NCBI GenBank assembly: GCA_034440575.1
Contig: JAOTOL010001397.1
Location: forward strand, 372,001-436,000
Direction of reading: 5' to 3'
Length of the DNA: 64,000 nt
Source of the DNA: Imbricaverruca yamaguchii
Lineage: Eukaryota; Arthropoda; Thecostraca; Neoverrucidae
The notes below the pieces were generated by a model, which was not told where the DNA came from, searched no databases, and saw only the letters and a list, made by a program, of their open reading frames with translations. The position numbers and the translations under genes were made by a program. This document shows, piece by piece, positions 34,902-46,084 of the stretch (the stretch's first letter is position 1; every line of letters begins with the position of its first letter).

Positions 34902-36365
34902 CCACTTTGTTCTTCGGTTTAGAAATGTCGGCAGCTGTCTTTTTTTGTTGCCAGCAAAAGTCACTTCTCGGACATTGGCATCACTTTTTCGACACTTTCG
35001 ATTGCGCCTATTACCACTACTAATACACCTAGCAAAGATAAAGCAATTTATTATCACATTAAAAGCGAAGTTTGCGAAGTTATGTTCCTACAAGCTATCT
35101 TCGTGACACTCATCAAGTCAGCACACATTTGAAACAGCTCCATTTCATTACAACTCCATTTGTAGATGTAGTTAGAAATTGTTCTATGAAATGCTATGCA
35201 GAAAAGAATGCAGATGGCACCCCGAAGTCGAAGAATAAGGAAAGGTCCGCCGCTTGAGAAGCATGGAGCTCAGCTGACCTCGGCAGCGCAGCGATGGTCT
35301 TCCTGGTTCTATCCTGATGACATGCAATTCTTCCTCATATAACAGGCAAGAAGATGGAGGTTGGAGCATCTTATCAGTAGATGATTGATGATGGTCTTCA
35401 CTTGCAAGTTCGTTATCTGTGAAAGTCAATGGATGCACAGTAGTAGGTCCACACATGGATACAATGGAAATTGACTTGATACAAGGAACTAGGATGGTTG
35501 GTGAAACATAGCTTCATTGGTTATATGATAACCACATCCATTCACTAATTGAAGAGAGCTGAATGAAAATGAAGTGTAGTAGCCAATAGAACAGCTAGCC
35601 AGGGGAGATGTTAAGGGAGAGGCCCCTCTTGGAAACAAGAGGCACCAAGTCATCCCCCGAGCTGCATCCCCATGAATATGAGAGCAGGTTAACATACACC
35701 TCACATACTCTGATTGCATTGGCATGGAAATAAGACACAAGGAAAGCATAGGAATAAACACATGCGCGTATGCCTCACATTAGACCACTCATGCATTAGT
35801 GCAGGAAGGAATATTATATTTTGCTAGTTCAGTTTAACTCATTTGTACACATCCTGACTTAAAAACAAACAGATGAACACGCTAGTTGATAGTAATATTC
35901 TCATCATTTTGCTTCGTGTTGCGTAAAGACAGCTGATGAAGTGTCAAATCATAATGCATACCAGATGAAAACAAACGGAACATGTGTAACTATAGTTCAG
36001 GTTTCCGAAGTTTAAACCCAATGTCAAAAGCCAGAAAGAATGGGTTAAAGTGTCTCTACACGCACAATTATAGCACTTGCCTGTCACGGCAAACATCAAG
36101 ATAACTAAGTGAAATTTACTTGAAATATCTGGCACATGGTATTAAATATGAAGAAAACATAGAGGGTTTGCATTTTCTTTCATCGTCATTGCTACAAATT
36201 TGCATGCAGAAAGTAATGGATGCGTGTCATTCATGTTTGTCTACTTTTCAATGGCACCCATCCTTCCATGAAAGTGGCATTGTTTAAAGTAAGAAGTTGC
36301 AGGTTAGGTTGAATGTAACGCAATTTGTGTGTTTGCATGATCCTTGCTAATGTTAGTTAGTTAGA
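34902..36365. other. No recognised feature
   Basis: AT-rich sequence with no supportable gene, RNA or repeat. Confidence 0.45.
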
Positions 36366-36504
36366 TATTTGGGTTTCAAGGGCACATCGACTGCACTGGC
36401 CATATGGCGCCACTCCTTGCAATGTAAAGTGCTGTGCCGCCACTGCCATGTTGTCTTCGGACCTCGTCGTATCGGTATAATGCAAAGTTTGATATATCGA
36501 AGTC

Positions 36505-36715
36505 ATACTGATCGGTGGGGGCGGGGATGGCCGAGTAGTTAAGGTGTCGGGCTATGGGTACCAAAGGTCCCGGGTTCGACTCTAGCGCCACTCAGGACAT
36601 TTCCCAATCCCGCGGCCCACCGGCGAAACAGTGGGCGGCGCCATTAGCCGTGAATGTGCATAAAGTGTGTCGTGAACCAACCAATAAACAATAATAAACA
36701 ATACTGATCGGTGGG
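36505..36715 (+). mobile_element. tRNA-derived SINE with 15-bp target duplication
   Basis: A tRNA Ser/Leu-like head begins near 36521, with A-box TGGCCGAGTAG (36528-36538) and B-box GGTTCGACTCT (36573-36583). A GC-rich body follows, then a tail GTGTGTCGTGAACCAACC and an AATAAACAATAATAAACA-type end. Perfect target duplications ATACTGATCGGTGGG flank it at 36505-36519 and 36701-36715. It lies within the minus-strand LINE endonuclease remnant, and the duplicated bases encode part of that remnant (PTDQY). The perfect duplication suggests a young insertion. Transcription would be by RNA polymerase III in an active copy. Confidence 0.92.
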
Positions 36716-37454
36716 TAAAAGCCAGGTTTCCTGAAGTGCGATGAGAATTCGAGTGATGAAACCAAGAGCGAGTTTATTCTGCCCATTCTGATAATACATT
36801 GCAATTCCACTGAAGGAAAACAAACATTTTATCAATATAATTGAATGTTTGTCTGCATCTTTCAGTGCATAGCGAAGTCATTCTTGAAGATCAGGCGGGC
36901 ATTTTGGTTGCGAGACAACAACAAATTTGGAGCCGCCCGTGCTGTTCGGACGACTGGTGACCGTGGCGAGGTCACGGCGCCCGGGTGCGACCATAGCCGC
37001 GGGGGATGTCTGCTGGTCGGCAGGAGCAGGCCGGGTCACGTGAGTGCCAGATGGCGCTGAATACGCAAGGCTGTCACGTCGGCATACTGATGGCGAGCGC
37101 ACCGCCACCCCCCCCCCCCCCCTCCCTCCGAGACCAAATGGCTTCGGGGTGGGCCACTTCTTGCGGGAGTGGCCAGAGTTTTTGGATCCGGAGTTGTCTG
37201 TGTCTTTGTGGTTAGTGGTTTGAGCTTGGTGAGTGGTGGGAGGCCAGGTGTCATGTCTGTTTGTGTCAAAGTACAAGTGATGTTCACGCGAAGGATGGGA
37301 TCAAAGCTTGCTGCTTAGGTGTACTTCTTGGCGGAGGGTGACGTGGCCTCGATAGTCCTTCTGTCCTGGGGGTAGGAGATGCCTGTCGTAGCCTTGACGG
37401 CGCATACCTCTTTGCACTTTCCCCAGACCGGACGATGAGGGGATGTGATGAAGT

Positions 37455-37580
37455 GGTGGGATGTGTTACAGTTAAGGAGTTTGGCTGGTGTGTAGAAAGT
37501 GTAGTCGGAATGAGATAGACCCCACATCCCGACTCCACCTGCTCCAAACCAGCCAAATTCCTCAACTGCAACACATCCGA
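37455..37580. repeat. Imperfect inverted repeat within LINE ORF1 remnant
   Basis: GGATGTGTTACAGTTAAGGA and TTTGGCTGGT (37457-37488) are mirrored by ACCAGCCAAATTCCTCAACT and GCAACACATCC (37547-37580) with a few mismatches. The spacer is about 58 bp. Intact LINE ORF1 would not be expected to have this, so a fold-back duplication within the remnant is likely. Confidence 0.8.
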
Positions 37581-37960
37581 CAACCTCACCACATCCCCTC
37601 CAAATATACCGTATTTGGGGCATCGGGCTGGTTGGAGGCATGTTTTGCTGTCATGGCCAAGCCTTGACATTGAAACAGTAAAGAGATTGTTAATGAAAAC
37701 ATAGACCTGGTAGGGAGGTAGCTGACAAGCAGGGTCCTGAGATGAGAGGTAGAGCTGAAGGTAAGGACTAAGAGACGGGTGTTACATTTCTGGCCATCAC
37801 ATTTCTGGCCAGGAGGTGGTACAACAGATGTCAGTTTGGTCTGGGCTTGAGTTTGGGTTTTGTCTATGAGAGTTCCGTTTGCAATTCCTTTGCCAAGATC
37901 ATGGAGTGAGGAAGGTCTTAACACGCGCCCTGGAAATAACGTCTGAAAATAACGCACACT

Positions 37961-38536
37961 GGAGAGGGGGCGGATTCCGCCTCCCCTAAGATCTCAGCTC
38001 CTATGAAAGATAGAGCAACGTAATTCGCAGGGTGGATGGGCACGATAGTGAACTCTATTGTGTGCAAGGTTTATGAGCTTAGGTAAATATCTTCAAGGTC
38101 AAATGAGGTCAAAATAGAGAGAAAGAAATCCGGTTTTGCGTGGCCTGGCTTGTCATTGTTATGGATCGCTGTGATTGTGTTTACATGCTCAAAAATTGGA
38201 ATTAATAATGTTTTGGACATTACTAATGATGCAATACAGATGTCAGATCCTCAATTTGACCTCAGGTCACCTATATAGGAGCACTTTATTAGATCATTAG
38301 CTGCTCAAGTAACCGGAACTGGGCTCCCAACCCGACTGCTCCGTTGGGCGGTTCGGCACAATCGACTTCGCAAAGAAAGGAGTGAAATACATGAATAAAG
38401 TATGGAAACACTTAGGCACACGATGAAAAACAGTAGATTTCGGGATTTGTAGGTAGTAACATGTAAAGTGACATCAATCGCATAACAGTCATTTGCATTT
38501 ATAACACATTCCAGTTCACCAAGTTTGATTCCATTA
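37961..38536. other. No recognised feature
   Basis: Mixed AT-rich sequence between the LINE remnant and a dispersed repeat. Confidence 0.4.
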
Positions 38537-38838
38537 GCCTGTCATGAACTTGACCTGACTTGACATCGGCGACCTAACATGACCTTTAAATTATATAGCA
38601 TAACAATATGCATCAAACAAGTCGCTAGTTTTGTCAGGAACACTTCCCTTTTGTCAATAGACGGGAAGCGCCGATTTTTGTGGTTTGGCGCTGCGAATTG
38701 TTTTCACTTTAATGGCCCCTAACTTTAAACTTTCGGCCGATTTTCATTTTTCTTGCTTTAAACAATGCGCCTGCCATTTCTAAGCAGGTATGCAAAAATT
38801 TGGCGTATATCGGCCGATACAATATGTAGTTATGTTTG
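38537..38838 (+). repeat. ~300-bp dispersed repeat, left copy
   Basis: Shares many blocks in order with 43064-43375: CCTGTCATGAACTTG, CATCAAACAAGTCGC, AACACTTCCCTTTTGT, ACGGGAAGCGC, TTTAAACAA and GCAGGTATGCAAA with GGCGTATAT. The two copies are in the same orientation and bracket the 310-bp satellite. No coding capacity. Confidence 0.85.
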
Positions 38839-38929
38839 GGGGTGGAACGAAAAATCCATGCATCCCAAACAGAAGCGGCCAAAAGAACCCGAAGCAAAAA
38901 AAACGCAAAAGCCGAACACGGAAATGAGT

Positions 38930-39085
38930 AGTAGAAGCAAGGGTTGGGAGGAGGGAGAAGAGAAGAAGAAAGAGAGAAAGAGAAAACAAAAGAAGGAGAG
39001 AGTAAGAAGAGGGAAGGAAGGAAACGGCCGGGGGAGGAACCACCAAGAAAAGGGAGAAAAAGGGGAAAGACAAAGAGACAGCAAG
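38930..39085 (+). repeat. Polypurine tract
   Basis: About 150 bp almost entirely A and G on the plus strand (GAGAAGAAGAAAGAGAGAAA and similar). It directly precedes the satellite. Such tracts can adopt triplex structures; open frames here are composition artefacts. Confidence 0.85.
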
Positions 39086-39091
39086 CCGAGC

Positions 39092-40071
39092 CACTAAATG
39101 AACCCTCGTCAAGCTAAACTCAAAATACCCCTGCTGAATGTGCCTTGCCAACTTTATCCGTTGATACTTATGGATTCGGTTTTTGACGTAATGCATTATT
39201 CGCCATAGGGTTTAGCATGGAGGCCAATGGGTGGGATATGACCGGCCCCTGCGATTTCTCTGATTTTGGTATGCCAGCAACCCCACCTCCGACACTTGCA
39301 TTTCGAGGAAATTTCCCGGGTGCATCAGTATTCTCACCAATAAATGTGGGTGAGAAAATGCACTAAAATGCAGATCTGAGCGAATGCGGTCATGCTTCCT
39401 CTTAAATGAATCCCCACGTCAAGCTAAACTCAAATATACCCCTGCTGAAATTATGCCTTGCCACTTTATCCGTTGCATACTTATGGATTCGGTTTTTGAC
39501 GTAATGCATATTCGCCATAGGGTTTGATGGAGGCCAATGGGTGGGACATGACCGGCCCCTGCGATTTCTCTGATTTTTGGCATGCCGAACCCCACCTCCG
39601 ACACTTGCATTTCGAGGAAATTTCCCGGTTGCATCAGTATTCTCACCCAATAAATTGGGGTGAGAACATGCACTAAATCCAGATCTGAGCGAATGCGGCC
39701 ATGCTTCATCTTAAATGAATCCCTCGTCAAGCTAAACTCAAAACTACCCTTCCTGAAATTATACGTTGCCAACTTTATCCGTTGCATACTTTTGGATTCG
39801 GTTTTTGACGTAATATAGCCTGGGTTTTGGTTAATATACGATCTTGTTTTGTATGCGCTTCTTCATTTCGTATGTATTCATATGGGGTGCATACTAAATC
39901 TGCGAATGGGTCATCCTTCATCTCAATTATCCGCGTGTCAAGCTGAACCGACTACCCTTCCTGATTTCGCTGCCACTTTATCGGCACTTTGATTCGGTTT
40001 TGACGTAATGCTTATTCCCTAGGGTTTAATGGCCATGGGTGGGTATGACCGGCCCTGATTTTCTATTTTCT
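39092..40071 (-). repeat. 310-bp satellite, reverse-oriented block (about 3 units)
   Basis: Three units in the opposite orientation to the right-hand block; landmarks CATGCTTC and TTAAATGAATCC recur at about 310 bp (near 39391 and 39700). Each unit has an 11-bp stem, TTCTCACCCAA with TTGGGTGAGAA. The third unit carries an aberrant ~80-bp segment near 39815-39895. The left edge starts abruptly beside the polypurine tract. Confidence 0.9.
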
Positions 40072-42760
40072 TGATACTGATGCACCCGGAAATTTCCTCG
40101 GAAATGCAGTGTCGGAGGTGGGGTTGCTGGCATACCAAAATAGGAAATCGCAGGGACCGTCATATCCCACCTTGGCCTCATCCTATGGAATAATGCTTGT
40201 CAAAACCGAATCAAAGTAGCACGATAGTTGGCAAGATAATTTCGAAGGGTGTTTTAGTTTAGCTTGACGAGGGATTCATTTAAGATGGCATGGCCGCATT
40301 CGCTCGATCTGGATTTTGTGCATTTCTCACCATTTATTGTAAATACTATGCACCAAAATGAATAGTTTCTATAATCAGAAATAGCGTATATTACCATTGG
40401 CCTCCATGCTAAACCTATGGCGAATAATGCATTACGTCAAAAACCAATCCATAAGTATACAACGGATAAAGTTGGCAAGGCATAATTTCGCGGGGTTTTT
40501 GAGTTTAGCTTGACAGGGGATTCATTTAAGATGAAGCATGGCGCATGCTCGATCTGGATTTTAGTGCATGTTCTCACCCCAATTTATTGGGTGAGAATAC
40601 TGATGACCCGGAAAATTTCCCGGAAATGCAGTGTCGGAGGTGGGGTTGCTGGCATGCCAAAATCGAAATGAGGCCTATATCCACCCATTGGCCTCCATGC
40701 TAAACCTATGGCGAATAATGCATTACGTCAAAACCGAATCCATAAGTATGCAACTGATAAGTTGGCGCGTATAATTTCAGGAGGGTAGTTTTGCGTTCGC
40801 TTGACACGCGGATTAATTTGAGATGAAGGATGACCGCATTCGCTCGATCTGCATTTTAGTGCATGTTCTCACCCCATTTATTGGGTGAGAATACTGATGC
40901 ACCGAAATTTCCTCGGAATGCAAGTGTCAGGTGGGGTTGCTGGCATGCCAAAATCGAGAAATCGCAGGGGCCGTGATATCCCCCCATTGGCCTCATGCTA
41001 AACCCTATGGCGAATATGCATTCGTCAAAACCGAATCCATAGTATGCAACGGTAGTTGGCGGATAATTTCGCGGGATTTTTGAGTTTAGCTTGACAGGAT
41101 TCGTTAGATGAGATACGGCATTCTGATCTGCATTTGGGCATGTTCTCACCCCTTATTGGTAGAACTTGCCAAATTTCTCAAATAGTGTCTTCTCTAAAAT
41201 CGAAATCGCGGCTCATATCCCCTTGGCCCCTGTAAACCCTATGGCGAATATGCATCGTCAAAACCGAATCCATGTATGCAACGGATAAAGTTGGGATTCG
41301 GGGGTATTTTTATTTGCTTGACGATTCTTTATGAAGCATGACGGCATTCGCTCATCTGCATTTTGTGCATGTTCTCACCCCATTATTGGTAAATACTGAT
41401 ACCCGAACCAAATGGTGTCGTGTTCTGCATAAAAAATAAATGGCCGTCATATCTCCCCTTGGCCTCTGCTAACCTATGGCGAATAATGCTACGTCAAACC
41501 GAATCTATAAGTATGCACGGATAAAGTTGATAATTTCGGGGGTTTTTAGTTTGCTTGATGGGATTCATTTAGATGAAGGATGACCGATTCGCTCGATCTG
41601 ATTTTAGTGCATTTCTCACCTCATTTATTGGGTGAGAATACTGATGCACCCGGAAATTTCCTCGGAATGCATGTCGAGGTGGGGTTGCTGGCATACCAAA
41701 ATCAGAGAAATCGCGGGGCCGGTCATATCCCACCCATTGGCTCCTGCTAAACCCTATGGCGAATAATGCATTACGTCAAAACCGAATCAAAGTATGCAAC
41801 GGATAAAATTGGCAAGACTAATTTCGGAAGGGTAGTTTTGAGTTTAGCTTGACGAGGGGATTCATTTAAGATGAAGCATGGCCGCATTCGCTCAGATCTG
41901 GATTTTAGTGCATGTTCTCACCCCATTTATTGGGTGAGAATACTGATGCACCCGGGAAATTTCCCCGGAAATGCAAGTGTCGGAGGTGGGGTTGCTGGCA
42001 TACCAAGAATCGAGAAATCGAGGGGCCGGTCATATCTCACCCATTGGCCTCCATGCTAAACCCTATGGCGAATAATGCATTACGTCAAAACCGAATCCAT
42101 AAGTATGCAGCGGATAAAGTTGGCAGGCATAATTTCGGAGGGTTGTTTTGAGTTTAGCTTGACGAGGGGATTCATTTAAGATGAAGCATGGCCGCATTCG
42201 CTCAGATCTGGATTTTAGTGCATGTTCTCACCCCAATTTATTGGGTGAGAATACTGATGCACCCGGAAATTTCCTCGGAAATGCAAGTGTCGGAGGTGGG
42301 GTTGCTGGCATACCAAAATCAGAGAAATCGCAGGGGCCGGTCATATCCCACCCATTGGCCTCCATGCTAAACCCTTGGCGAATAATGCATTACGTCAAAA
42401 CCGAATCCATAAGTATGCAACGGATAAAGTTGGCAAGGATAATTTCGCAGGGTACTTTTGAGTTTAGCTTGACGAGGGGATTCATTTAAGATGAAGCATG
42501 ACCGCATTCGCTCAGATCTGCATTTTAGTGCATGTTCTCACCCACATTTATTGGGTGAGAATACTGATGCACCCGGGAAATTTCCTCGGAAATGCAAGTG
42601 TCGGAGGTGGGGTTGCTGGCATACCAAAAATCAAAGAAATCGCAGGGGCCGGTCATATCCCACCCATGCTAATAACTAAATCTCGGGGCCTCCATGCTAA
42701 ACCCTATGGGAAGTAAAACATTACGTCAAAACCGAATCATAGGTAGGAGCTAAAAAGTAC
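40072..42760 (+). repeat. 310-bp satellite, forward block (about 9 units)
   Basis: The best units start ATGAAGCATG at 41871, 42181 and 42491, exactly 310 bp apart. Conserved landmarks are GCATGTTCTCACCCC, GAAATTTCCTCGG, GTCGGAGGTGGGGTTGCTGG and GCATTACGTCAAAACCGAAT. Units from 40.3 to 41.6 kb are shortened by many 1-10-base deletions, whereas those after 41.6 kb are clean. Short frames recur from unit to unit (MKHGRIRSDLDFSACSHP) but are not conserved beyond the array. The last unit breaks off near 42680-42760 with a rearranged end. Confidence 0.93.
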
Positions 42761-43063
42761 GGTGTAAAGATTATAAATGTGCAGCGTTGAACTCTGCGTA
42801 CTATGGCGAGTTGTTTTCATGTACTGTTTGGTTTGTTTGGTGGAAGGTTGGGATTTTGTGTTGGTAATTCAATTGTATATTATAATTTGCTTCGAAGCTA
42901 TACTATTGCATGCACCAGCTTTGGAGACTACCATTGTGTTCGCTCGTCAAGATGCATGCTATGCTATATTTTGAGCGTTTTGAAGGGCCGTATTATGGGC
43001 TGGCGTGGGCCGAGCGTGGGCTGACCGTGGGCTGTCTTGACACACGTCACCAGGGCGTGTGTT
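42761..43063. other. No recognised feature
   Basis: Unique spacer between the satellite and the right-hand direct repeat; nothing recognisable. Confidence 0.45.
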
Positions 43064-43375
43064 AACCTGTCATGAACTTGATCTGACTTGACCTCGGTGA
43101 CTTGATATGACTGATACAATGTAGCATGACAATGTACATCAAACAAGTCGCAAGTTTTGCCAAGAACACTTCCCTTTTGTTAATATACGGGAAGCGCATC
43201 AGCGGCGATATTTGTGGTCTGGCGGTGATAACATTTTTGACTTTAGCGACCACTAACTCGAAAATGTTGCGATCAATTGTCATTTGTCTTACTTTAAACA
43301 ACGCGGCGGTCATTTATTGGCAGGTATGCAAACAATGGCGTATATCTGCCGGTAAAATCTGGAGTTATCTGCGAA
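43064..43375 (+). repeat. ~300-bp dispersed repeat, right copy
   Basis: Partner of 38537-38838, about 75-80% similar by eye and in the same orientation. It is followed after 45 bp by copy B of the inverted-end element; the left copy has no such neighbour. Confidence 0.85.
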
Positions 43376-43420
43376 AAACCGGAGGGGTGGGCGGATTTTG
43401 CCCCCCCTCCAGGGCGCGTG

Positions 43421-44253
43421 TTAACCCGTCCCGTCTCGGGGGGTCTTCAACCGCCCCCTCAGGTTTTTTCGCGGATAGCGGACGAACGGCGCGTGGCAGC
43501 GCGCCAAAATTTCGCATGCCTTTTCCTACATCAATTTGACATGCTGATTCAAAATTTGTGTGTCAGGTCATCTAGGGTCAACGAGTTAGTCAAAGTCAAG
43601 TGAGATCATCTCCAAAGCAGTTCAACCAGTCGTCACGCTTTAACGAATACAGATATTTGAATAAAACTTTCAGCGTTTGCTTACCTTTACGGATGCAATA
43701 ATACGCACGAGTGGATTTTTCCTCTTTTTTTCGTTTTTGACTACATACAAATTTTGTGTATTTGCCAAATTGCAGTTCAAATAGAGGATTCTGGCTAAAG
43801 TACGGATTTTTTATTAGGGCAAGTTGACTTTTAGCAACGTTTCTCAGTCTGCTCTACCCATTGGAAAATGAAAATTAAAGAAGACTTGAAAACTCAAAAT
43901 ATTTTAAAATTAAAAAAAAACTTTGGGGGGGGGGGCAAAAAAATATTATAGCCCTGGTCGATTTCGCTGTCCTTTTCTCATTCCAAATAAATTTTGTTTT
44001 TTGGTACATGCCCCAAAATGAACTCCCTGGAGTAAAAAAAAATAATGTAAGTCGTGAAAAGTCGTGAAAATCTAGCCCTCCTGGTGACGGTACTTTTGGG
44101 GAAAATTGTTTTTGAGGGTGGACCCTGACTCTACTCGTCGAGCGCTTCCCGATGACACCTCTTTCGTTTTCGTGCGATTCTTAGTTTGGATTTTAGAGGG
44201 AGTCTTCAACCGCCCCTCCCCCCGAGACGGGGTGTGAGGATTTGACCGGAAAG
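43421..44253 (+). mobile_element. Non-autonomous dispersed element with inverted ends, copy B
   Basis: Second copy of the element at 7714-8554, in the same orientation. Inverted ends are CCGTCTCGGGGG (43431-43442) and CCCCCGAGACGG (44219-44230). Shared internal blocks include TCATCTAGGGTCAACGAGTT, GTTCAACCAGTCGTCACGCT and a long G-run (43924-43933 here). The A/G difference in the terminus is the same at both ends of each copy (ATCTC in A, GTCTC in B), so the two ends of a copy match each other. Confidence 0.78.
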
Positions 44254-45455
44254 ACGGCGCGGGCTAAAGTAGAGTTTACGTTGTTGCGAAAGAAAGCACG
44301 TATTTTATTTCTTATATTTCTGTGCATGGGTACCTATGCCAGAAGCGGCAAAAGCAAAATTGAACAACTTCATGTTTACATCATGTCTACAAAACTCAAG
44401 GGCGGTGCTGGCACTTAATAAGTGGCTAAACTAATCCTACCCCATCATCTCCAGGCGCAAAGAAATAAAAGCTGATTCCGGCCACTCTATCTTGCTGTTT
44501 ATGAAATAATAAATCATTTTAGATACTTTTCGCACATCAGCAAAATAAATGAAGCAGAACCCGTAGTCCTACAGCTTTAAGTAGTCACAGGGCCTAGTCA
44601 GCTGATCACAGCAGACACATGGGTGCTGCCTGTTAACGAATCTATGTTAGTTCTGCTTTCTCGCCAGTCGCTTGGCTCAAGGCAAGTCATGAGTAAATAA
44701 GTCAAGCGTGACCGCATGAACGGGTGGCTACCGTTGTTGAAGGTCAAGTCCTAGACTGCCCGGTTGCTATTGGCTTAATTCGAAGTGCAGACTAGCTCTT
44801 CGTTGAAAATCAGAGGTGCAGCCGCAATTTTCTGAAGCCCCCCCCGCGCAAATGAAGAGAAAGTAGAGAATGTTCCTGATCTAGGAAGCGCGCCGAATAT
44901 TTATGATTTTGCTTCATAAAAATCTCAAAAAGTATGGTATGATTTGGTGTATTTTTGGTTCGCTAAGGAGTACCACAACCCCTACCATTCGTTTCGCCTC
45001 TGCTGAAAACATTTAATGTTTAGCACTGTCCTGCATATTTTGGCAATTTGGACACAAATGTACATTTTCGTGCTGAAAATTTATGCAAAATACCATATAG
45101 GTGTCAGTCGTTATAAAAAGCTACATCAAAATCTGTCACAGAAATTAGTTCCAGTTTACATTTTATGGCTTATGCTTCTTGTACACACAGCCATTCGATA
45201 GGCATAGCGTACGAGGTAAGCTAATCTAGGCTAAGAAGTAAACTAGCTTCATCGAATAATTAATCTGATTTAACAAAGCGCCTTGATGAACTTAAGGGCA
45301 TACATCGAATCAGAGTTGGTTCTTCTTTCAGACTGAATCATATTCGCCATTTCTCCGCCAAGATATATCACAATTGCACCCAAAGCAAACATCCAGAAGC
45401 ATGAAAATTGGGTAAGTTATGCTTACACCAGTAACTAATCCTTGAAAGGCACCCC
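44254..45455. other. No recognised feature
   Basis: AT-rich sequence, no supportable gene or repeat. Confidence 0.45.
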
Positions 45456-45640
45456 TGAAAAACTAGATTTTGTATGCATAACTGAGACTTGGGTTAATTA
45501 ATTCATTTTTGGAGACCACTTCCAGGAATTTCAATTGGTTGACACACTCATCAAAGGAAGTCAGATAACTATAGTAGGTGGCATGCTCGTGTATCGTATG
45601 GCAAGAATACCGTGTCGTCATACTGCATTAGGGTTCTTTT
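45456..45640 (+). pseudogene. Possible LINE endonuclease fragment
   Basis: The plus strand reads PEKLDFVCITETWVN, a stop, then FGDHFQEFQLV and GGMLVYRMARIPCR. ITETW is a hallmark of EEP endonucleases of CR1-type LINEs, and a GG(V/M)L(V/I)Y block follows at the expected distance. Only about 60 codons are visible, with one stop. The match is short and could be fortuitous. Confidence 0.4.
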
Positions 45641-46084
45641 CTTTATCCGTTATATGACCTTAAATTTGTCATAGTTTGCTTTTCACTATCGGTCTGAACT
45701 AATTGTGTTTGTGTGCATTTATTACGCAAGTACAGTAACTGATCGTGTCATCTTTTGAAATAAGTACGCCCATTTAGTAGTATGCATGTAAGTTCCCAGT
45801 TGATGAACCGAGACGTTCTCATATCCCAAATATCTTTGAATTGTTGTCTTTATCCTTTATTCCTTCAAAGTAAGATCCGTAGATCAACTTTATTTGATGC
45901 TGGATTTTATGGGGAAATTCTTTGCCATTGGAAGGCCATATTGACCACAGGTTATTTTGGTGATTTGAGCTGTAACCTATGTCATCAGGCGTCAATGAAA
46001 TCATCCAACATTTTATGTCAGAATATACCCCCACTTGTCTTAAGGTGCAGTAGTTCGTCCATCTTCACTTGATGACCTCATGCA
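45641..46084. other. No recognised feature
   Basis: AT-rich sequence without supportable features. Confidence 0.45.

Larger units (their letters stand above)
36370..37960 (-). pseudogene. LINE-A-like remnant, copy 2 (ORF1 gag, endonuclease, 3' tail)
   Basis: On the minus strand the parts of a two-ORF LINE appear in order. An ORF1 part has TRLLVLTFSSTSHL near 37770-37730 and a zinc-knuckle region (FQCQ then LGHDSKTC and ARCPKYG, 37675-37605, split by a frameshift). A CAVKATTGISYPQDRR block follows (37415-37365). After a GC-rich spacer come endonuclease motifs: YYQNGQNKLALGF and ILIALQETWLLPTDQY (36800-36705), then, beyond an inserted SINE, FALYRYDEVRRQHGSGGTAL and YIARSGAIW (36490-36400). The endonuclease then jumps directly to the 3' tail GTCGATGTGCCCTTGAAACC (36396-36370), so most of ORF2 including the RT is deleted. 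CCHC knuckles bind RNA and EEP domains nick DNA in active relatives. Strongly decayed. Confidence 0.75.

Noticed and set aside
36521..36592. Functional tRNA-Ser/Leu gene
   Set aside because: A- and B-boxes are present, but the acceptor stem does not pair and the sequence continues into a SINE body with a target duplication.
36866..37039. Plus-strand internal exon: pyrimidine-rich tract with CAG acceptor at 36865, 58 codons in frame, GTGAGT donor at 37040
   Set aside because: Both splice sites are good, but the interval lies between ORF1 and endonuclease parts of a minus-strand LINE remnant, the minus strand is equally open, and no domain is recognisable. Worth an RNA check only.
38765..39097. 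Lysine/glutamate-rich 110-codon frame
   Set aside because: It is the polypurine tract translated; the minus strand gives an equally open Leu/Ser/Phe frame.
41871..42679. Recurring short ORFs (MKHGRIRSDL) in the satellite units as a conserved small protein
   Set aside because: They recur only because the 310-bp unit recurs; the frame shifts between units and the reverse-oriented units do not keep it.
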